From the NCBI GenBank assembly GCA_964019055.1, contig OZ025214.1, positions 8,928,858-8,992,857 on the forward strand: a DNA stretch of 64,000 nucleotides, written 5' to 3'. Below are positions 1-10,935 of the stretch, in pieces. The notes below the pieces were generated by a model that saw nothing but the letters and a program-made list of their open reading frames with translations, searched no databases and was not told the DNA's origin. Origin of the DNA: Anthopleura xanthogrammica (lineage: Eukaryota; Cnidaria; Anthozoa; Actiniaria; Actiniidae). How positions within the stretch are numbered: the stretch's first letter is position 1; the number at the start of each line of letters is the position of its first letter. The translations under genes and the position numbers were made by a program.

Positions 1-2202
1 GATCATTCAGCGTTGCAGTGGCTCTTGAATTTCAAGAATCCTAAAGATCAGATTGCTAGATGGTTGGAAAAGATTCAACAGTACAACTTTACTATTATTC
101 ACCGCTCTGGTCTTAAACATGGAAACGCGGACGCATTATCAAGACGACCATGTGCAATAATGACCTGCAAGTACTGTGAACGAAGAGAAATCGAAGAGAG
201 TCTGGCCTTTGAAGAATCGAAAGAAAGAACAGACCATTGTCACCCCAAAGTCTCGTTGCTCCAAAAGACCACAGCTGAGAATGAAGAACCTGTACAGACT
301 AACCAAGGAAAATGTTGGGAGAAGAGTGAATTACGACAGGCACAGCTAGACGACCCAACACTTCGCCAAATCATCCTTTGGTTGGAAAAGGAGGAAAAGC
401 CCAAATGGAACCAGGTAGCACGTTACAGTCCCAAAATCAAAGCCTACTGGGCACAATGGAATTCACTGGAACTACAACATGGTGTACTATACCGTAAGCT
501 AGAAAATAGTCGCCAAATACCACCACCAACTCAGCTGATAGTACCAGTTAGTCTACAAGAAGACATTCTAAGAGAAGTCCATGATGAACCAACGTCGGGT
601 CATCTGGGTATAACGAAGACACTTGCAAGATTAAGAAATCGATTCTATTGGGTCAGCTGCAGAAAAGACGTGGAAAATTGGTGCCGAAAGTGTGAACCAT
701 GCGCAAAAAGGAAAGGACCCAAACGCAAGAACAGAACACCTCTTAAACAGTACGTTTGTGGTGCTCCAATGGAAAGGCTTGCTGTTGATATTTTGGGACC
801 ACTCCCAATCAGCGAACAGGGAAACAAGTATTTGTTGATCATTGACGATTATTTTACCAAGTGGATGGAGGCAATTCCACTCCCTGATCAGGAAGCCAAG
901 ACAGTAGCAGATGCCTTAGTAACTGAAGTAATTTCAAGATTTGGAGTGCCTGGAGAACTACATTCAGATCAAGGGAGAAATTTCGAGTCCAAGTTGTTTT
1001 CAAATGTGTGTACATTGCTTGGTATCAGGAAAACCCGGACAACGCCTTATCGTCCTCAATCTGATGGGATGGTGGAACGATTTAACAGAACTTTGGAAGA
1101 TCAACTATCCAAGTACATAGAAGAACATCAACGGGATTGGGACCGCCATGTTCCCTACCTGATTATGGCCTATCGATCTGCTACACACGAATCGACTGGT
1201 TGCAGCCCATCAAAGTTGATGTTTGGAAGAGAGTTACGCTTACCCGTTGACATCATGTTTGGTAGTCCAAAAGAAAAAATACCAGAGAAAACAACGCATA
1301 AAGACTACATTTCTAAACTTGAAGACTCTTTGGCCGAAGTTCACGACTTTGCAAGATCAAACCTGAAGATCTCCAGCGACAAAATGAAGCGCAGATATGA
1401 TATTGGTTCTGCTAGTGACGTATATCACAAGGGAGATGCTGTCCGATAGTATCTACCAAAGAGAAAGAAAGGTATCACTCCAAAACTTCAAAGTAAATGG
1501 GATGGACCTTATCTTGTAAAGAGGAAAATTAACGACATGATCTACGAGATTTTACGATCACCCAGAGCTAAACCACGCATCGTCCATAAAGATCGACTTT
1601 GTAAGTACAATGGACATTCCCCCGACTAGTTTGAGACAATAAAGGAACGAAGAACAGAAGAAAACGCAGCAGCAAAAGACAGTCTACCTCAATCCGACAG
1701 GGAAGCAAGGAACAATCAAGAAACAACAACAGCAACCAAAGTTGACCCACAGCGAAATCAAGAGTCAAGAAACAAGACCAGATCTAAGAAAACAGACAAG
1801 AGTAAAAGACTGCAAAGAAGACAAGATCCAAAAAACAAAACAAGACAAAATAAGCAAGTCGTGGAACAAGAAACAAGAAAAGACTCACGAGAAACAACAA
1901 ATGAAACAGCTTCTAAACAAAGACCCAAAAGGGCTATCAAGCTCCCTAGCAGATTTAAAGACTTTCATCTGAAGAGTCCAAATGAGAAAGATGAAACAGA
2001 TGAAGCAGATGAAACAGATGAAACAGATGAAGAAGATGAAACAGATGAAGAAGATGAAACAGATGAAGCAGATGAAACAGATGAAGCAGATGAAACAGAT
2101 GAAGAAGATAAAACAGATGAAAAAGATGAAACAGATGAAGCAGATGAAACAGATGAAGAAGATGAAACAGATGAAAACGATGAAACAGATGAAACAGATT
2201 AA
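1..2202 (+). pseudogene. pol: Gypsy pol: RNase H tail, integrase, acidic C-terminus (interrupted)
   Basis: Frame 1 is open from the first base (DHSALQWLLNFKNP), so the gene is cut by the window edge and the TTG at 13 is not a start. NADALSRRPC near base 130 is the usual end of Gypsy RNase H. The integrase zinc finger is an HHCC with its histidines near 580-602 and CRKCEPC near 682-702. The catalytic triad is D at 787 (AVDILGP), D at 967 (HSDQGRNF) and E at 1075 (GMVERFNR); exactly 35 residues separate the last two, giving DD35E. A TAG at 1447-1449 interrupts the frame, yet coding continues to a GPY-type motif (KWDGPYLV, about 1495-1518). A second TAG lies at 1627-1629, and the same frame then stays open to TAA at 2200-2202 through a basic stretch ending KLPSRFKDF and a Asp-Glu-rich repeat. 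The enzyme would insert the element's cDNA into chromosomes. The first stop argues that this copy is inactive. Confidence 0.88.
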
Positions 2203-2262
2203 GCAAATGAAACAGATGAAGAAGATGAGACAGAAGAAGCAAATGAGACAGAAACAGAAGGA
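1990..2262 (+). repeat. 9-bp in-frame minisatellite encoding Asp-Glu-X
   Basis: The repeats read gatgaaaca, gatgaagca and gatgaagaa in frame with pol, encoding DET, DEA and DEE triplets about 23 times. After the frame ends at 2202 the array continues with imperfect units to about 2262. Codon-phased growth (all 9 or 18 bp) fits expansion while the tail was still translated. Open frames on the other strand here are shadows of the repeat. Confidence 0.9.
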
Positions 2263-2363
2263 AAAAGAAAGAGATATAATTTTTTTTTTCTCATAAGGAC
2301 ATTTCAAAGACAATGAACATTTACTTCTAATATGAATTAGAGTCCGGGACGGACAAATTTTTG

Positions 2364-2378
2364 TCTGGAGGGGGGCAG
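2364..2378 (+). other. Polypurine tract before the Gypsy 3' LTR
   Basis: A G-rich tract (ctggaggggggcag) directly precedes TGTTACA. This is the expected position of the plus-strand primer for reverse transcription of an LTR element on the + strand. Confidence 0.8.
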
Positions 2379-2552
2379 TGTTACAAAGGATTAACGGATT
2401 ATAAATAGCGTAATGAATTAAGAATTGAAAATGATTATGCAACCCCTAGTTATGTAACCCAATCATCAAGGGATCTAAGAACTGATATTTAAACAGTAAA
2501 CCAATGTTCAATTAAACCAGTATCATCCACCCGGACCCAATGGTGTGGTACA
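2379..2552 (+). repeat. Gypsy 3' LTR, about 174 bp
   Basis: The LTR starts TGTTACA immediately after the PPT and ends near ggtgtggtaca, where satellite sequence (catggtatgagtatgatg) begins. A TATAAATA box lies about 20 bp inside and an AATTAAA-like signal about 130 bp in. It is short for a Gypsy LTR. The right edge is uncertain by about 2 bp because the partner LTR is not in the window. Confidence 0.75.
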
Positions 2553-5500
2553 CATGGTATGAGTATGATGATGGATTGAAATATGGATATAATCGTACCA
2601 TACTATAAAAGAAAAAGAAAAAAAAAAAAAAATTTGAACCCCAGCTGGTAATCGAACCAAGAACCTTCGGTATCCTAGTCGGGCGCTCTGCCACTAAGCT
2701 AGAGGAGACTCCAATGACGAGTAAGGTAGTTCGTACACACTTTATTTTGACAAACGTCCTATGTATTCTACCATAACAGAAATGTCTAAAGAAATATCCG
2801 ATAAACATGATATGCCTATGATGATGGAATGAATTGTGTATATGATCGTACCCAACTGTGAAATTATTAGAACAAAATATTAAGTCTGAGGTCCATATGG
2901 GAATTGACCCCAGGACCCTCCGTATCCTAGTCGGATGGTCCGCCACTGAGCTAGAGGGGACTCTAATGTCGAGTAAGGTCGTTTATCGAAATTGCTTTGT
3001 GACAAACGTACTGTATATTCTACCATCACAGAAATGTCTAAGGAAAGATACGATAAACAAGGTATGTGTATGATGATGGAATGAAATGTGTATATCATCG
3101 TTCAAAACTGTGAAAGTATCAACAACAAAAAAATTCTGAAGCCCAGATAGGATTCGACCCCACGACCTTCCGTATTCTAGTTGAACGCTCTGCCACTGAG
3201 CTAGAGGAGACTCTAATGGCGGATAAGGTCGTCAGTCAACACTATATTGTGAAAAAAGTACTCTAAAGCTACAGTTTATGAAATTTCTAAGGAAATATGC
3301 AATAAACATGGTATGAATATGATGATGGATTGAAATATGGATATAATCGTACCATACTATAAAATTAAAAAAAAAAAATCAATTTTAACCCCAGCTGGTA
3401 ATCGAACCAAGGACTCTCCGTATCCTAGTCGGGCGCCCTGCCACTAAGCTAGAGGAGAGTATGATGACGAATAATGTCGTTAGTCCACACTATATTGTGA
3501 CAAACGTACTTTATATGCTACAGTCACAGAAATGTCTAAGGAAAGATAAGATAAACTTGGTATGCGTATGATGATGGAATGAAATGTGTATATCATTGTA
3601 CCAAATTGTGAAATTATCACAAAAGAAAAAATTCTGAGGCCCAGATGGGAATCGACCCCAGGACACTCCATATTCTAGTCAAACGCTCTCGCACTGAGAT
3701 AGAGGATACTCTAATGGCAAATAAGGTCGTTAGTCCACACCATATTAAGACAAACGTACTTTATATGCTAAATTCACAGAAATGTCTAAGGAAAGATAAG
3801 ATAATCTTGGCATGCGTATGATGATGGAATGAAATGTGTATATTATCTTATCAAACTATGAAATAATCACAAAAATAACAAAATCTGAGGCCGATGGGAA
3901 TCGACCCCAGGACCCTCGTTATCCTATTCGGACAATTTGCCACTTAGCTAGAGGAGACTCTAATGGCGAGTAAGGTCGTTCATCGACACTGTTTTGTGAC
4001 AAACGTACTGTATATTCTACCAGCACAGAAATGGCTAACGAAATATGCGATAAACATGGTATGCATATGATGATGGAATGAAATATGTATATGATCGTTC
4101 CAAACTTTGAAATAAAAAAAAAAAAAAATTTTAGCCCCAGCTAGGAATCGAACCAAGGACCTTCCATATCCTAGTCGGACGCTCTGCCACTAAGCTAGAG
4201 GAGACTCTAATGACGAATAAGGTAGTTCGTCCACACTTTATTTTGACAAACGTCCTATGTATTCTACCATAACAGAAATGTCTAAAGAAATATCCGATAA
4301 ACATGATATGCCTATGATGATGGAATGAATTGTGTATATGATCGTACCCAACTGTGAAATTATTAGAACAAAATATTAAGTCTGAGGTCCATATGGGAAT
4401 TGACCCCAGGACCCTCCGTATCCTAGTCGGATGGTCCGCCACTGAGCTAGAGGGGACTCTAATGTCGAGTAAGGTCGTTTGTCGAAATTGCTTTGTGACA
4501 AACGTGCTGTATATTCTACCATCACAGAAATGTCTAAGGAAAGATACGATAAACAAGGTATGTGTATGATGATGGAATGAAATGTGTATATCATCGTTCA
4601 AAACTGTGAAAGTATCAACAACAAAAAAATTCTGAAGCCCAGATAGGATTCGACCCCACGACCTTCCGTATTCTAGTTGAACGCTCTGCCACTGAGCTAG
4701 AGGAGACTCTAATGGCGGATAAGGTCGTCAGTCAACACTATATTGTGAAAAAAGTACTCTAAAGCTACAGTTTATGAAATTTCTAAGGAAATATGCAATA
4801 AACATGGTATGAATATGATGATGGATTGAAATATGGATATAATCGTACCATACTATAAAATTAAAAAAAAAAAATCAATTTTAACCCCAGCTGGTAATCG
4901 AACCAAGGACTCTCCGTATCCTAGTCGGGCGCCCTGCCACTAAGCTAGAGGAGAGTATGATGACGAATAATGTCGTTAGTCCACACTATATTGTGACAAA
5001 CGTACTTTATATGCTAAATTCACAGAAATGTCTAAGGAAAGATAAGATAATCTTGGCATGCGTATGATGATGGAATGAAATGTGTATATTATCTTATCAA
5101 ACTATGAAATAATCACAAAAAGAACAAAATCTGAGGCCGATGGGAATCGACCCCAGGACCCTCGTTATCCTATTCGGACAATTTGCCACTTAGCTAGAGG
5201 AGACTCTAATGGCGAGTAAGGTCGTTCATCGACACTGTTTTGTGACAAACGTACTGTATATTCTACCAGCACAGAAATGTCTAAGGAAAGATACGATAAA
5301 CAAGGTATGTGTATGATGATGGAATGAAATGTGTATATCATCGTTCAAAACTGTGAAAGTATCAACAACAAAAAAATTCTGAAGCCCAGATAGGATTCGA
5401 CCCCACGACCTTCCGTATTCTAGTTGAACGCTCTGCCACTGAGCTAGAGGAGACTCTAATGGCGAATAAGGTCGTCAGTCAACACTATATTGTGAAAAAA

Positions 5501-7290
5501 GTACTCTAATGCTACAGTTTATGAAATTTCTAAGGAAATATGCAATAAACATGGTATGAATATGATGATGGATTGAAATATGGATATAATCGTACCATAC
5601 TATAAAATTTAAAAAAAAAAATCAATTTTAACCCCAGCTGGTAATCGAACCAAGGACTCTCCGTATCCTAGTCGGGCGCCCTGCCACTAAGCTAGAGGAG
5701 AGTATGATGACGAATAATGTCGTTAGTCCACACTATATTGTGACAAACGTACTTTATATGCTACAGTCACAGAAATGTCTAAGGAAAGATAAGATAAACT
5801 TGGTATGCGTATGATGATGGAATGAAATGTGTATATCATTGTACCAAATTGTGAAATTATCACAAAAGAAAAAATTCTGAGGCCCAGATGGGAATCGACC
5901 CCAGGACACTCCGTATTCTAGTCAAACGCTCTCGCACTGAGATAGAGGATACTCTAATGGCAAATAAGGTCGTTAGTCCACACCATATTAAGACAAACGT
6001 ACTTTATATGCTAAATTCACAGAAATGTCTAAGGAAAGATAAGATAATCTTGGCATGCGTATGATGATGGAATGAAATGTGTATATTATCTTATCAAACT
6101 ATGAAATAATCACAAAAAGAACAAAATCTGAGGCCGATGGGAATCGACCCCAGGACCCTCGTTATCCTATTCGGACAATTTGCCACTTAGCTAGAGGAGA
6201 CTCTAATGGCGAGTAAGGTCGTTCATCGACACTGTTTTGTGACAAACGTACTGTATATTCTACCAGCACAGAAATGGCTAACGAAATATGCGATAAACAT
6301 GGTATGCATATGATGATGGAATGAAATATGTATATGATCGTTCCAAACTTTGAAATAAGGAGGAAAAAAAATAATTCTCAAGCCGAGATGGGAATAGACC
6401 CCACGACCTTCCGTATTCTAGTTGAACGCTCTGCCACTGAGCTAGAGGAGACTCTAATGGCGGATAAGGTCGTTAGTCCACACTATATTGTGACAAAAGT
6501 ACTCTAATGCTACAGTTTATTAAATGTCTAAGGAAATATACAATAAACATGGTATGGGTATGATGATGGATTGTAAAATGTATATGATCGTAACATACTA
6601 TAAAAAAAATATATTGAAAAAATTTTAGGCTGAACTTGGAATCGAAGCAATGACCCACCGTATCCTAGTCTGACGCTCTGCCGCTAAGCTATAGGAGACC
6701 CTAATGGCGAATAATTTTGTTAGTCCCCACTATATCTTTACAAAAGTACTGTATATGCTACTGTTTCAGAAATGGCTAAGCAAATAGAAGATAAACATGG
6801 TATGAGTATGATAATGGAATGAAAGATGTATATGATCATACCATACTTTAACATTAAAAAAAAAACTTTTTTAGCCCAACCTGGGAATCGAACCAAGGAC
6901 CTTCCATATCCTAGTCAGACGCTCTGCCACTAAGCTAGAGGATACTCTAATGACGAGTAAGGTAGTTCGTACACACTTTATTTTGACAAACGTCGTGTAT
7001 ATTCTACCATAACAGAAATGTCTAAGGAAATATACGATAAACATGGTATGCCTATGATGATGGAATGAATTGTGTATATGATCGTACCCAACTGTGAAAT
7101 TATTAGAAAAAAATAATAATTCTGAGGTCCATATGGGAATCGACCCCAGGACTCTCCGTATTCTAGTCGGACGGTCCGCCACTGAGCTAGAGGGGACTCT
7201 AATGGCGAGTAAGGTCGTTGGTCGACATTGTATTGTGACAAACGTACTTTATATTCTACCATAACAGAAATTTCTAAGGAAAGATACGAT
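2553..7290 (-). repeat. 248-bp tRNA-derived satellite, block 1 (about 19 units)
   Basis: Nineteen copies of a 246-250-bp unit lie head to tail; the motif gccact(g/a)agct recurs at about 2693, 2943, 3193, 3441 and on to 7180. Read on the minus strand each unit has a tRNA-like part with an A box like TAGCTCAGTGG, an anticodon-arm-like stretch and a B box like GGGTCGATTCC, followed by a T run and a body of about 170 bp. Acceptor-stem pairing is poor, so these are tRNA-derived, not functional tRNAs. Short open frames here (for example near 2858 and 4354) are satellite by-products. Divergence between units is moderate. Confidence 0.92.
2700..5010. repeat. Higher-order repeat inside satellite block 1
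   Basis: About 2700-3515 is nearly identical to about 4196-5010 (offset 1496 bp, six units). The same unit types recur again around 5280-6355 relative to 3035-4110 (offset about 2245 bp, nine units). Around 5000-5010 one copy switches from one unit type to another, as expected of unequal crossing-over in register with the monomer. Confidence 0.8.
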
Positions 7291-7385
7291 GCATTCCTAC
7301 CCTTCGCACAGCGGAAAGCGCATTTATGAAATACTACAATGTGGAGTGTGACTGTGCTTGTTGCCTGAGTGGACAGCAAGACCAT
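7291..7385 (-). repeat. Element 1 terminal repeat B2
   Basis: This 95-bp stretch (starting gcattcctaccc, ending agaccata on the + strand) matches 7978-8072 with a handful of differences. It forms the 3' end of the element and touches satellite sequence at 7290. Confidence 0.88.
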
Positions 7386-7746
7386 ATTTTATTACAAGTA
7401 TATTTTATATTATTACATGAAATTTGAGGATATTATACTCACTATATTTATACAATGTGAAGAAATAGCTTAGACTATTCTTAGTGTATATTAACTTTGT
7501 ATTGTATAAGGATATAATTGTTTTCAAGATGACGTAAATACATTATCGAATAGTTGAATTCGTACAAATTATATCAAGAATTTAAGTAAAACATAAATAA
7601 TTACAATTCAATAATACGCTGCCCGCTACGAACAAACCAGAAGGAAAAACCTCTCAGGACGAAAAACCTACTGGAAAACGTAGTCCTCGACCGATGCAAC
7701 GTATAAGCTCCGAGGGCTAGAGCTAGAACAAATTAATCATGTCAAC
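7386..7746 (-). other. Spacer between A2 and B2 of element 1
   Basis: AT-rich 361 bp with no convincing reading frame on either strand. It corresponds to the short non-coding segment between A2 and B2 in split-direct-repeat elements. I see no gag-like exon here, unlike the equivalent segment of element 2. Confidence 0.6.
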
Positions 7747-7976
7747 TTTGATTACAAACTCTAAGCTGTCCAACAAGCGAGGTAAACACCTCAACTTCTT
7801 TAATGCTTAAATAGTTACAGGAATTCATTAGCAATTCAATTCATTTATACTATAGACAATAAACTAGAAAATAGACTCATTACAAACAATAGAATGTTAC
7901 ATAATAGTAGTACATAGCTACGAATCGTTATGAAAACGCTTTCCAACTACACGTTGTTACGTTGGAAACCATTCAT
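7747..7976 (-). repeat. Element 1 internal repeat A2
   Basis: Matches A1 at 12954-13170, sharing tttgattacaaactc at one end and ttacgttggaaa near the other, with substitutions and a small length difference near 7868-7890. It abuts B1, making the B1A2 core with a cattcattcattcc junction. Confidence 0.88.
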
Positions 7977-7977
7977 T

Positions 7978-8072
7978 CATTCCTACCCTTCGCACAGCGT
8001 AAACCGCATTTATCAAATACTACAATGTGGAGTGTGACTGTGCTTGTTGCCTGTGTGGACAGCAAGACCATA
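7978..8072 (-). repeat. Element 1 internal repeat B1
   Basis: Second copy of the B repeat, directly joined to A2. Its match with B2 ends at the same agaccata motif, which gives the repeat length of about 95 bp. Confidence 0.88.
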
Positions 8073-8146
8073 CGAGAATAACAAGGACGACAAACGATCG
8101 GGGACAAAGGCCTACTTAATGTTCAATATTAGTAACATTGCATAGA

Positions 8147-9132
8147 TTACAAATCGATTGCACGGGACACTTTTATTTGATCTTCTGTGGAATAACGTAT
8201 ATAGGATTCCTTAGATATAGAAGATTTCCACCCGGCGTGCTTGTCTAAAAGACCTCCACATAGGCCGGCAGCGCACGAAGCGGTAGCACCGCCTTTTTTG
8301 AGACTAGGAGTACCAAAACTACTAGGATTCGGTACAAATTGACTTAGAGTCTGACGAAAGATTTCGCGCACTCTAGAATAACTGATTGCATGCTGTAGAC
8401 CAATGCCATTAGAAGACAACCTGCAGACTAAATGGTGATCAGGATTAGTAGGCAGCTTGACTAGTAATTTTTCCGTTATAGTAACTGGGCATGACACTTT
8501 ATCTGATCTGGCGAAATAGAACGTGTGACCCTGAAAACGCTGATCGTTTTTACGCCTAGGGCAAAAAATGGTCATGGGGTCTGAAAACAAAGACACGTGT
8601 TTGCGGGTCACATGAATCATTTCGTCACAACGCATTAGACCTGCAAACGCGATGACAAAAATAAAACAAATTCTTAGGTTAGACAATGATGCGCTTGGCC
8701 TGTTAAACTTCTCGGCCACTCTAACGACTAGGTCGACGTCCAGAGCCTTCTTGCCTTCAATAGGCCTTCCAAATAACCTTTTACAAGCTTCTAACACTTG
8801 CTTTACCAAAAAATGATCCGTGGGGGTAGAAACTCCTGCGAGTTGGTGCGCCCGCCTTATACCATAAATGGCGTTCTCGATGGGCGCAGGAGATTTGCAA
8901 AATTCCACTTTCTCTCTGAGATACAAACTAAGTAAAAAAGGGTGTACGGGAAATTCGTTAAAACCAACATTTTCTCTTTCCCATTTTCTCCAACCCAATC
9001 ATGAATTCTTATACTTTACATTCGTCGAGGTTGCTTTAGAATGAAGCACAAAAGAGGGGAGTGAATCAGCCAGTTTCTGCAATTGATCGTTTGCCAAGTG
9101 GTTCTTATGCCAGATTCCAGCTTTGAACACAT
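8147..9132 (-). pseudogene. Tyrosine recombinase of element 1 (stop, altered catalytic box)
   Basis: This is the YR that would integrate the circular cDNA. The long open part is 8998-8147 (283 aa). The same frame continues upstream past an in-frame TGA at 8999-9001 to about 9132, where a pyrimidine-rich tract ending ttag resembles a splice acceptor. The first catalytic Arg is seen in AGLMRCDE. The H-x-x-R box, normally HSLR or similar before GGAT, here reads GTPSLKKGGATA, so both the His and the Arg are changed. GWKS and ESYIRYS match the Trp and Tyr regions. Loss of two catalytic residues and a stop suggests an inactive enzyme. Family assignment is secure from the C-terminal motif order and from its similarity to the recombinase of element 2. 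Confidence 0.85.
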
Positions 9133-9190
9133 CTAAGAATAAGCAAAGAAAATAGATTTGGCAACACCTAAACTAACATCACTGACCTCG

Positions 9191-9874
9191 TCAACGTACA
9201 CAATGATAACAAAAATCCACTCTCAAAGCGAGAACATTAAATTTGGGTAAACCCCAAAACACAGACTTCTTGTGGGTGTACGTGAAGGAACAGCCCCTCC
9301 CGGCACAAAACATAGTGGGAAACTTGGGCAGAACGAAGGATTCCTTGACAAAATCTGCAAAAGAAGACAAAGGACACATAGAAGACGTCAAGAGAGGCCA
9401 AAAAGGAGCGGACTTCCATTCGGGAACAACAATAACTCCTTTAGCATGACAACACTTCATGTGATAGAGAACAGCACTAATTAGGTAAGGTGGGGGGCAC
9501 ACGAAGTTATTACATTCTGCCCAATCTTGCGTGAAACAATCAACAGCTTCAGTGCCAGGACACCAAAACTTAGAATTAAATCTGGCCAATTGACAATTGT
9601 AATGGCAGGCCATTCTATCCACGTCGAAAGGACCCCACTTTTGGGCGAGGATCTGGAAAAGATCTGGGCTTAACATCCAATCGTCTGGATCTACAATTCT
9701 GCTTAGATAATCTGCTAACTGATTTTCAGCTCTCGGTATCCTTTGAGCCTGAAAAGAAATAGAATTCGTCAAACAAAGACTGAAAATATCCAGCGCTATT
9801 TTTTGCAATTCGGCAACTGAACTGCCAGAATGCACAATGCGAACCACATTCTGATGGTCAGAGAATACTTTCAC
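9191..9874 (-). CDS. RNase H C-terminal part and tail domain, element 1 pol
   Basis: The fragment starts with KVFSDHQNVVRIV, which carries the third RNase H aspartate region, then IPRAENQLADYLSR. It continues into the tail usual after RNase H in YR retroelements: WGPFDVDRMACHYN, FWCPGTEAVDCFTQDW, VCPPPYLISA and VIVVPEWKSAPFWPLL. Element 2 has the same order of blocks, which supports the call. It is part of the broken pol of 12140-9191, separated by a stop from the upstream RNase H piece at 10134-9886. The recombinase follows after about 60 bp. Confidence 0.82.
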   Translation of the reverse strand: MKVFSDHQNVVRIVHSGSSVAELQKIALDIFSLCLTNSISFQAQRIPRAENQLADYLSRIVDPDDWMLSPDLFQILAQKWGPFDVDRMACHYNCQLARFNSKFWCPGTEAVDCFTQDWAECNNFVCPPPYLISAVLYHMKCCHAKGVIVVPEWKSAPFWPLLTSSMCPLSSFADFVKESFVLPKFPTMFCAGRGCSFTYTHKKSVFWGLPKFNVLALRVDFCYHCVR

Positions 9875-9885
9875 TTGACCACCGG

Positions 9886-10134
9886 TTAAAAGCTGGAAAA
9901 ACTTTTCAACGCCAGCAAAACGGCCTTCAACTCTCTATAAGTTGAACTCTTTGAGCGCTCGCTTTCGCTCCACATGCCGGAACAAAATTTCCGGTTGTTA
10001 CACAATGTAACATCTACATGACTTGGATTACAAAAAGTAACCTTTATACCACTCTCCAAAGAGGAGCCACAGTTTTTCTCGTTACAAAAACATTGCCAGA
10101 AATATGGGACATGAGCCTGCTCATACATGCGCAA
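9886..10134 (-). pseudogene. RNase H middle part, element 1 pol
   Basis: The supported part is the C-terminal stretch SSTYRELKAVLLALKS, the RNase H segment with the catalytic Glu (compare STHRELLSIEFGLKS in element 2). A stop follows at 9886 and the frame resumes in KVFSDHQN. The first 40 or so codons (10134 to about 10010) do not match the RNase H of element 2 and overlap one arm of the inverted repeat described at 10092-10960, so they may be foreign or rearranged. Confidence 0.72.
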
Positions 10135-10935
10135 TGATGCGTTTCAGCTTACAAAATAGCCGCCGAGTCTTATAGGAAATGTATGGGGAATATAGAGCTT
10201 CCTCTATTTACGGCGAATAGGGTTTTATTTCCTCGGAGCTCCACATCGCGACAAACAACCCACCCTACAAGCTACTAAATAAGCGTAAAATGATCATTGA
10301 ATCATGCGACATATTGGTTCCCGGACTACTTGCCTTCGAAAGGCTTCGAAAGCTCTAGATTCCATACATCGTCTATAAATCTGGCCACACTTGACCCCAA
10401 AATCGTCTTATTTGAGCTCGAAAAAATTTAAAAGTAAAAGAGCTCCACCTCGATATCACCAAACGAGTGTTTAATAAATCCAAAACCGCTCAAAATAGAC
10501 AGCATGCCTTCAGAATGTAGGTTCCCCAGAAGCTTGAAGTTAGGTTAAATTTTAAGCGATTCGACGCGTTGTTAGCTCGTAGTTTTCAGTTAAAAATGAC
10601 AAGAAACCACAGAGAACTGCTCCAAACAGCTTCAAAACCCCCTAAATATCGCCATTTTGTTTTTACAAGCTCCTATTGACTGCTGAGATACAATAAGGAA
10701 GCTTAAAGTAACGATTTACGTTTGAAACTTGTTTCTTGTCCTTCATGGGCTTCCTGTGGTGAGGCTTATCAACAGAAAAATAATAGTTGTTCTTTTGATT
10801 GTCAAGTAACTATTTTTTGGCAAGAATTGTTTTTACTAACATCATAGTTGAATATAAATATGTGATTGGAAACCATGTAGTTATATTTTTCCTCTAGAAA
10901 ACCACTTCATTTTCATTCATGCGTAACACCGCTGA
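10117..10935. other. About 0.8-kb non-coding insert inside RNase H of element 1
   Basis: Between the first RNase H motif (CDASESGFGAHV, about 10970) and the second (YRELKAV, about 9930) lies about 0.8 kb with no recognisable coding. It is bracketed by an imperfect 24-bp inverted repeat: + strand 10092-10115 (cattgccagaaatatgggac and on) matches the minus strand of about 10960-10937. The inner sequence has no recognised transposon gene. It could be a non-autonomous DNA element or a local inverted duplication. Confidence 0.6.

Larger units (their letters stand above)
1..2552 (+). mobile_element. Ty3/Gypsy LTR retrotransposon, 3' part only
   Basis: The window opens inside pol of a Ty3/Gypsy element. 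In order one sees the RNase H tail, a zinc-binding integrase with a DD35E core, a GPY/F-type module, a low-complexity acidic tail, a purine-rich tract (PPT) and a short LTR starting TGTTACA. Beyond about 2552 the sequence is the 248-bp satellite, so the element lies in or at the edge of that array. Gag, protease, most of RT and the 5' LTR lie outside the window, so a target-site duplication cannot be tested. Two in-frame stops in pol suggest a dead copy. Confidence 0.93.

Noticed and set aside
1885..2442. 185-codon minus-strand frame rich in Cys, Phe and Ile
   Set aside because: It is the antisense of the Asp-Glu codon repeat of Gypsy pol; the hydrophobic look is a by-product.
2858..4569. 71-codon frames beginning MKLLEQNIKSEV and similar frames in the 248-bp satellite
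   Set aside because: They run through the tRNA-like part and body of the repeat, recur only because of the higher-order repeat, and show no domain.
10141..10916. Host exon in the RNase H gap
   Set aside because: No open frame of useful length and no splice-bounded coding pattern; it is bracketed by inverted repeats instead.
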